This document shows, piece after piece, positions 61,112 through 64,000 of a DNA stretch of 64,000 nt. The stretch's first letter is position 1. Each line of letters opens with the position of its first letter. Location of the stretch: NCBI GenBank assembly GCA_963674685.2, contig CAXXWT010000005.1, forward strand, positions 682,001 through 746,000, given 5' to 3'. A program made the translations under genes and the position numbers. Origin of the DNA: G963674685 sp963674685. GTDB taxonomy: Bacteria > Lernaellota > Lernaellaia > JACKCT01. The notes below the pieces were generated by a model. It saw nothing but the letters and a program-made list of their open reading frames with translations, had not been told where the DNA came from and did no database searches.

Positions 61112-63479
61112 AAATTTCACCATCGCACTGGCGGGCAACCCCAACAGCGGCAAGACCACGATTTTCAACAACCTGGTCGGCGCCAAAGAACACGTGGGCA
61201 ACTGGCCCGGCGTCACGGTCGAGAAAAAATCCGGAACGATCCGCCGTGACGACGCTCAAATCGAGGTCGTCGACCTGCCCGGCGCATATTCCCTGACGGC
61301 TTTTTCCATGGAGGAAATCATCGCCAGAGATTTCATCGTCGAGGAAAGGCCGGACGTGGTCGTGAACATCGTGGACGCCTCCAATCTCGAACGCAATCTC
61401 TACCTCACCGTCCAACTTCGCGAACTGGGCGCGAAGGTCGTCATCGCCCTCAACATGTCCGATATCGCCGAGAAGAGGGGCGTCAAGATCAACGCGGAGC
61501 GCCTGGAAAAATTGCTCGGCGCGGCGGTCGTTCCCACCGTCGGCAACAAAAACCGGGGAATGGACTCTTTAATGAAAGTCGCCCTGGAAGTGGGGCGCGG
61601 ACAAAAAACTCTTTGCGAAGCGCCGCTGCGCTACGGCAGGGAACTCGAAGAACACTTATCGGAACTGGAGAAATTCCTGGAAGGCGAAAAGGAGATCGTC
61701 GATAAGTACGGCGCGAAATGGCTTCTCATCAAAGCCCTGGAGCGAGACGATATCATCCTGAAAAAGCTGGGCGCCCTGCCCGTCTGGCCCGGATTGAGCA
61801 AAGCTCTCGATCAGGTGGAAGGGCATCTTCGCGACGTGTACGACGACGAGGCGGATTCGATCATCGCCGACGCCCGTTACGGCTTCATCGCCGGGGCGAT
61901 TAAAGACGCCGTGCGCCGACCGAGCGAATCGCGCCTGACCATGTCCGACAAAATTGACAAAATCGTCACCAACCGCTTTTTAGGCATCCCCATCTTCATG
62001 GCGGCGTTATGGCTGGTCTTCAAACTGACGTTTCAGATCGGCGAAATCCCCATGGGCTGGCTGGAAGCCTTGTTCGAAGGGATCAGCGGCCTTTTCGATC
62101 CCATGGCCGACGGCGCGCTCAAAAGCCTGATCGTCGACGGCGTCATCGGCGGCGTGGGCAGCGTGCTGGGATTCTTCCCGCTGATCCTCATGCTTTTCAT
62201 CGCCATCGCGATCCTCGAAGACTCGGGATACATGGCCAGAGCCGCCTTCATCATGGACCGGATCATGAACAAGGTCGGGCTTCACGGAAAAAGTTTTCTG
62301 CCCATGGTCATCGGATTCGGCTGCACCGTGCCCGCCATTTACGCCACGCGCACGCTGGAAAACAAAAAAGACCGATTGATCACATTGCTCGTCGCTCCGC
62401 TCATGAGTTGCGGCGCGCGCCTTCCCGTTTACGTTCTTTTAATCGGCGCGTTCTTTGCGTCGCGACCCGACTCTTTCCAGGCCAATTTACTGACCGGCAT
62501 ATACGTCCTGGGAATCGTGCTGGCGATTGTCATGGCCAAGGTGTTTCGCAAAACCCTTCTTCCCGGCGTGGGAGCGCCTTTCGTCATGGAGCTTCCGCCA
62601 TACCGGATGCCCACGCTCAAAGGCGTCTTGCTTCACACCTGGGAACGGGGCTGGCTTTACTTGAAAAAAGCCGGCGGCGTCATCCTGGCGGTCTCCGTCA
62701 TCTTATGGGCGCTGATGAGTTTTCCCAAAGCCGACAATGCAGTGTTCGAATCCAAGCTTGGGGAAGTTGAGAAAGTCCACGCGCAAAGACTCAAAGCGTC
62801 CGGCGTCGACGCCGAAGCTGAAACGCTCCTTTACACGCAAACCGTCGCGGATCTGGAAAACGCCATGGGGTCACGCGATCTTGAAGCCAGCCTCGCCGGC
62901 TCCATCGGCCGCGTGATGGAGCCTTTCATCCGTCCCCTGGGATACGACTGGCGCGTGGGCATCAGCCTTCTCGCCGGTTTCGCCGCCAAGGAAGTCGTCG
63001 TCGGCGCCATGGGAACCATTTACAGCATCGGCTCCGAAGAAGACGAGGAGTCTTTGCCTCTGCGGGAGAAAATTGGCAAGGATCCGAAGTACAGTCCCGC
63101 CATGGCCCTATCTCTCATGGTTTTCACGCTGATTTATCTGCCGTGCATGGTCGCCATGGCGGTTTGGCACAAGGAGGCCGGAAGCCGGTGGAAATGGACG
63201 ATTTTTCTGATCGTCTACACGACGGTCCTGGCCTGGGTCATGGCTTTCGGAACGTATAACATCGCTCCCGCCTTCGGCGTCGAGAAAGCCTCGGAAGAAG
63301 CGGCGGCGGAAAACGAGGAACCCTGGGTCGAATATCTAAAAGTCCCGGAAGTCGACGACGCCCTTAAAGCCAAGCCGACGCAACAGGACACAGGGGAAAA
63401 CACCGCGTTGACAAAAGACCCGCAATCCGTCGCCGGCGTGGATATTGAGACATCGCCGAACATCAACTCAAACCAATAA
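61104..63479 (+). CDS. feoB: Ferrous iron transporter FeoB
   Basis: 791 residues. The N-terminal G domain has G1 GNPNSGKT (about 10-17), GNWPGVTVEKKSG, G3 DLPGAYSLTAFSMEE, and G4 NMSD with helical GDI domain after it. The membrane part carries two Gate motifs (FGCTVPAIYATRTLENKKDR; AAKEVVVGAMGTIYSIG) and about nine TM helices. GTP-dependent Fe2+ uptake across the inner membrane. The soluble tail after the last TM (EEAAAENEEPWVEY...) is about 70 residues longer than usual and low in complexity. Overlaps feoA. Confidence 0.97.
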   Translation: MAENFTIALAGNPNSGKTTIFNNLVGAKEHVGNWPGVTVEKKSGTIRRDDAQIEVVDLPGAYSLTAFSMEEIIARDFIVEERPDVVVNIVDASNLERNLYLTVQLRELGAKVVIALNMSDIAEKRGVKINAERLEKLLGAAVVPTVGNKNRGMDSLMKVALEVGRGQKTLCEAPLRYGRELEEHLSELEKFLEGEKEIVDKYGAKWLLIKALERDDIILKKLGALPVWPGLSKALDQVEGHLRDVYDDEADSIIADARYGFIAGAIKDAVRRPSESRLTMSDKIDKIVTNRFLGIPIFMAALWLVFKLTFQIGEIPMGWLEALFEGISGLFDPMADGALKSLIVDGVIGGVGSVLGFFPLILMLFIAIAILEDSGYMARAAFIMDRIMNKVGLHGKSFLPMVIGFGCTVPAIYATRTLENKKDRLITLLVAPLMSCGARLPVYVLLIGAFFASRPDSFQANLLTGIYVLGIVLAIVMAKVFRKTLLPGVGAPFVMELPPYRMPTLKGVLLHTWERGWLYLKKAGGVILAVSVILWALMSFPKADNAVFESKLGEVEKVHAQRLKASGVDAEAETLLYTQTVADLENAMGSRDLEASLAGSIGRVMEPFIRPLGYDWRVGISLLAGFAAKEVVVGAMGTIYSIGSEEDEESLPLREKIGKDPKYSPAMALSLMVFTLIYLPCMVAMAVWHKEAGSRWKWTIFLIVYTTVLAWVMAFGTYNIAPAFGVEKASEEAAAENEEPWVEYLKVPEVDDALKAKPTQQDTGENTALTKDPQSVAGVDIETSPNINSNQ

Positions 63480-63493
63480 TTCAGGAGAAAACC

Positions 63494-63673
63494 ATGACGG
63501 AGATTGTCATCGTCACACTCATCATCGGAGTCGCCGCCGGCTGGCTGGCCCATCGGATCATACAATCCACGCAATGCAAAGATTCCCCCTGCGGCGCGTG
63601 CGGATGCGCCTGCATGAAAAACGCGATCGCCGATCCGCCGGAAGGAAAACATCAAGTTACGCGCATCGATTGA
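63494..63673 (+). CDS. FeoB-associated Cys-rich membrane protein
   Basis: 59 residues, AGGAG eight bases upstream, 14 bases after feoB. One TM helix (TEIVIVTLIIGVAAGWLAH) is followed by a compact Cys cluster (QCKDSPCGACGCACMKN, five Cys). This matches the small peptide family often encoded after feoB; it may bind iron or stabilise the channel in place of FeoC. Its exact biochemical role is not known. Confidence 0.88.
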   Translation: MTEIVIVTLIIGVAAGWLAHRIIQSTQCKDSPCGACGCACMKNAIADPPEGKHQVTRID

Positions 63674-63734
63674 TTTAATCGTTGCCCGAAAAAAACAGAT
63701 CAAATGGAAGACAAAAACATCAAGGAGCAAACCA

Positions 63735-64000
63735 ATGACCAAAATCAAAGCAATTTTCACCATGCTGGCCGTATTTATCCTCGCCAACTTCGCCACGGCG
63801 CAGGCGGAGGATAACGCGAACTGGTACGATACTCTCACTATGGAAGGCATGATCGACGCCAGGGCCGTGTACAAGGCTTTCGACGTAGACGCCGAAGACG
63901 TGGATAAACTCAACACCAGCGATATTCAGGTGCGTTACGCGGGACTGGGCGCGGTTATCGAGCCATCGGATTTCGTCGAGGGATACATTCTTTTCCTGTT
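63735..64000 (+). CDS. Outer-membrane porin-like protein (LbtU-like), truncated by window edge
   Basis: 88 complete codons to the edge from ATG 63735, AAGGAG upstream. Signal peptide residues 1-23 end TATAQA-like (NFATAQAEDN). The mature start (WYDTLTMEGMIDARAVYKAF, then LNTSDIQVRYAGLGAVIEPSDFVEGYILFLF) has the alternating pattern of an outer-membrane beta-barrel and resembles LbtU-type porins. Its place right after the feo genes suggests a role in iron passage across the outer membrane. The C-terminal part is not visible. Confidence 0.65.
   Translation, partial: MTKIKAIFTMLAVFILANFATAQAEDNANWYDTLTMEGMIDARAVYKAFDVDAEDVDKLNTSDIQVRYAGLGAVIEPSDFVEGYILFL

Noticed and set aside
1..64000. tRNA or rRNA genes
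   Set aside because: No cloverleaf with a GTTCGANTC-type T arm or rRNA core sequence was noticed on either strand; without a covariance search a missed tRNA cannot be fully excluded.

Overview
The window looks like a chromosomal segment of an uncultured, diderm, free-living bacterium, probably from a deltaproteobacteria-like lineage. The evidence is a set of bacterial housekeeping and envelope genes (murB, queF, an alpha-oxoamine synthase, feoAB), many Sec or lipoprotein signals, a myxobacterial AgmX/PglI-type C-terminal domain, a group IIC intron remnant, an IS4-family element, and secreted proteins with very long Asp-rich linkers. No rRNA, tRNA or CRISPR array was seen. The lineage is an inference and cannot be fixed from this sequence alone.

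Layout. 1-4.7 kb: two GT4 glycosyltransferases flank murB, with a divergent DUF362-ferredoxin protein. 5.2-7.7 kb: a secreted beta-helix protein with an acidic tail ending in Cys-Gly-Cys. 7.7-9.2 kb: an island of hairpin repeats plus a shrunken group II intron sitting on the terminator of a DsbA-like lipoprotein gene (9.2-10.1 kb). 10.2-17.9 kb: an ADP-ribosylglycohydrolase, two TPR/membrane proteins, a Tat-exported DUF3108 protein, a PHP phosphoesterase, a caspase-like protein lacking both catalytic residues, and a GDPD lipoprotein. 18.0-18.5 kb: a second repeat island. 18.5-21.9 kb: gatE-gatD, the tRNA-dependent amidotransferase normally confined to archaea. 22.4-28.5 kb: an alpha-oxoamine synthase, an FG-GAP lipoprotein, a small secreted protein and a quinone-type oxidoreductase. 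28.7-33.4 kb: a 1556-residue secreted protein with eight SBBP propeller repeats and 28 tandem four-Cys repeats, then queF. 34.0-37.7 kb: an overlapping operon of pseudokinase-AgmX, TPR lipoprotein and DUF3108 protein. 37.8-42.9 kb: an FGE-sulfatase-like lipoprotein, a radical SAM protein, a low-GC collagen-like lipoprotein and a Na+:alanine symporter.

43.2-52.9 kb is the most distinctive part. Six tightly spaced co-directional genes form a putative operon. The first four encode secreted proteins with one plan: signal peptide; a variable head (BNR/Asp-box in two, DNRLRE-like in two); a conserved Cys/Trp connector; an array of ~25-residue four-Cys repeats; an Asp-rich linker; and an almost invariant G-x-G-C-G-C terminus. 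The last two are a two-TM PH-like protein and a conserved exported protein. I regard this as a candidate undescribed surface-protein system with a C-terminal Cys-Gly-Cys tag.

52.9-58.0 kb holds a 372-bp inverted-repeat element, an acetyl-CoA hydrolase/transferase, a third hairpin-repeat island, a GNAT acetyltransferase and a complete IS4-family element with a 10-bp target duplication. 58.0-64 kb holds an alpha/beta hydrolase and a zinc-ribbon regulator divergent from an iron-transport locus: a Fur-family regulator, a Com-like zinc ribbon, a Fur-FeoA fusion, feoA, feoB, a Cys-rich FeoB-associated membrane peptide, and the start of an outer-membrane porin-like protein that runs off the window.
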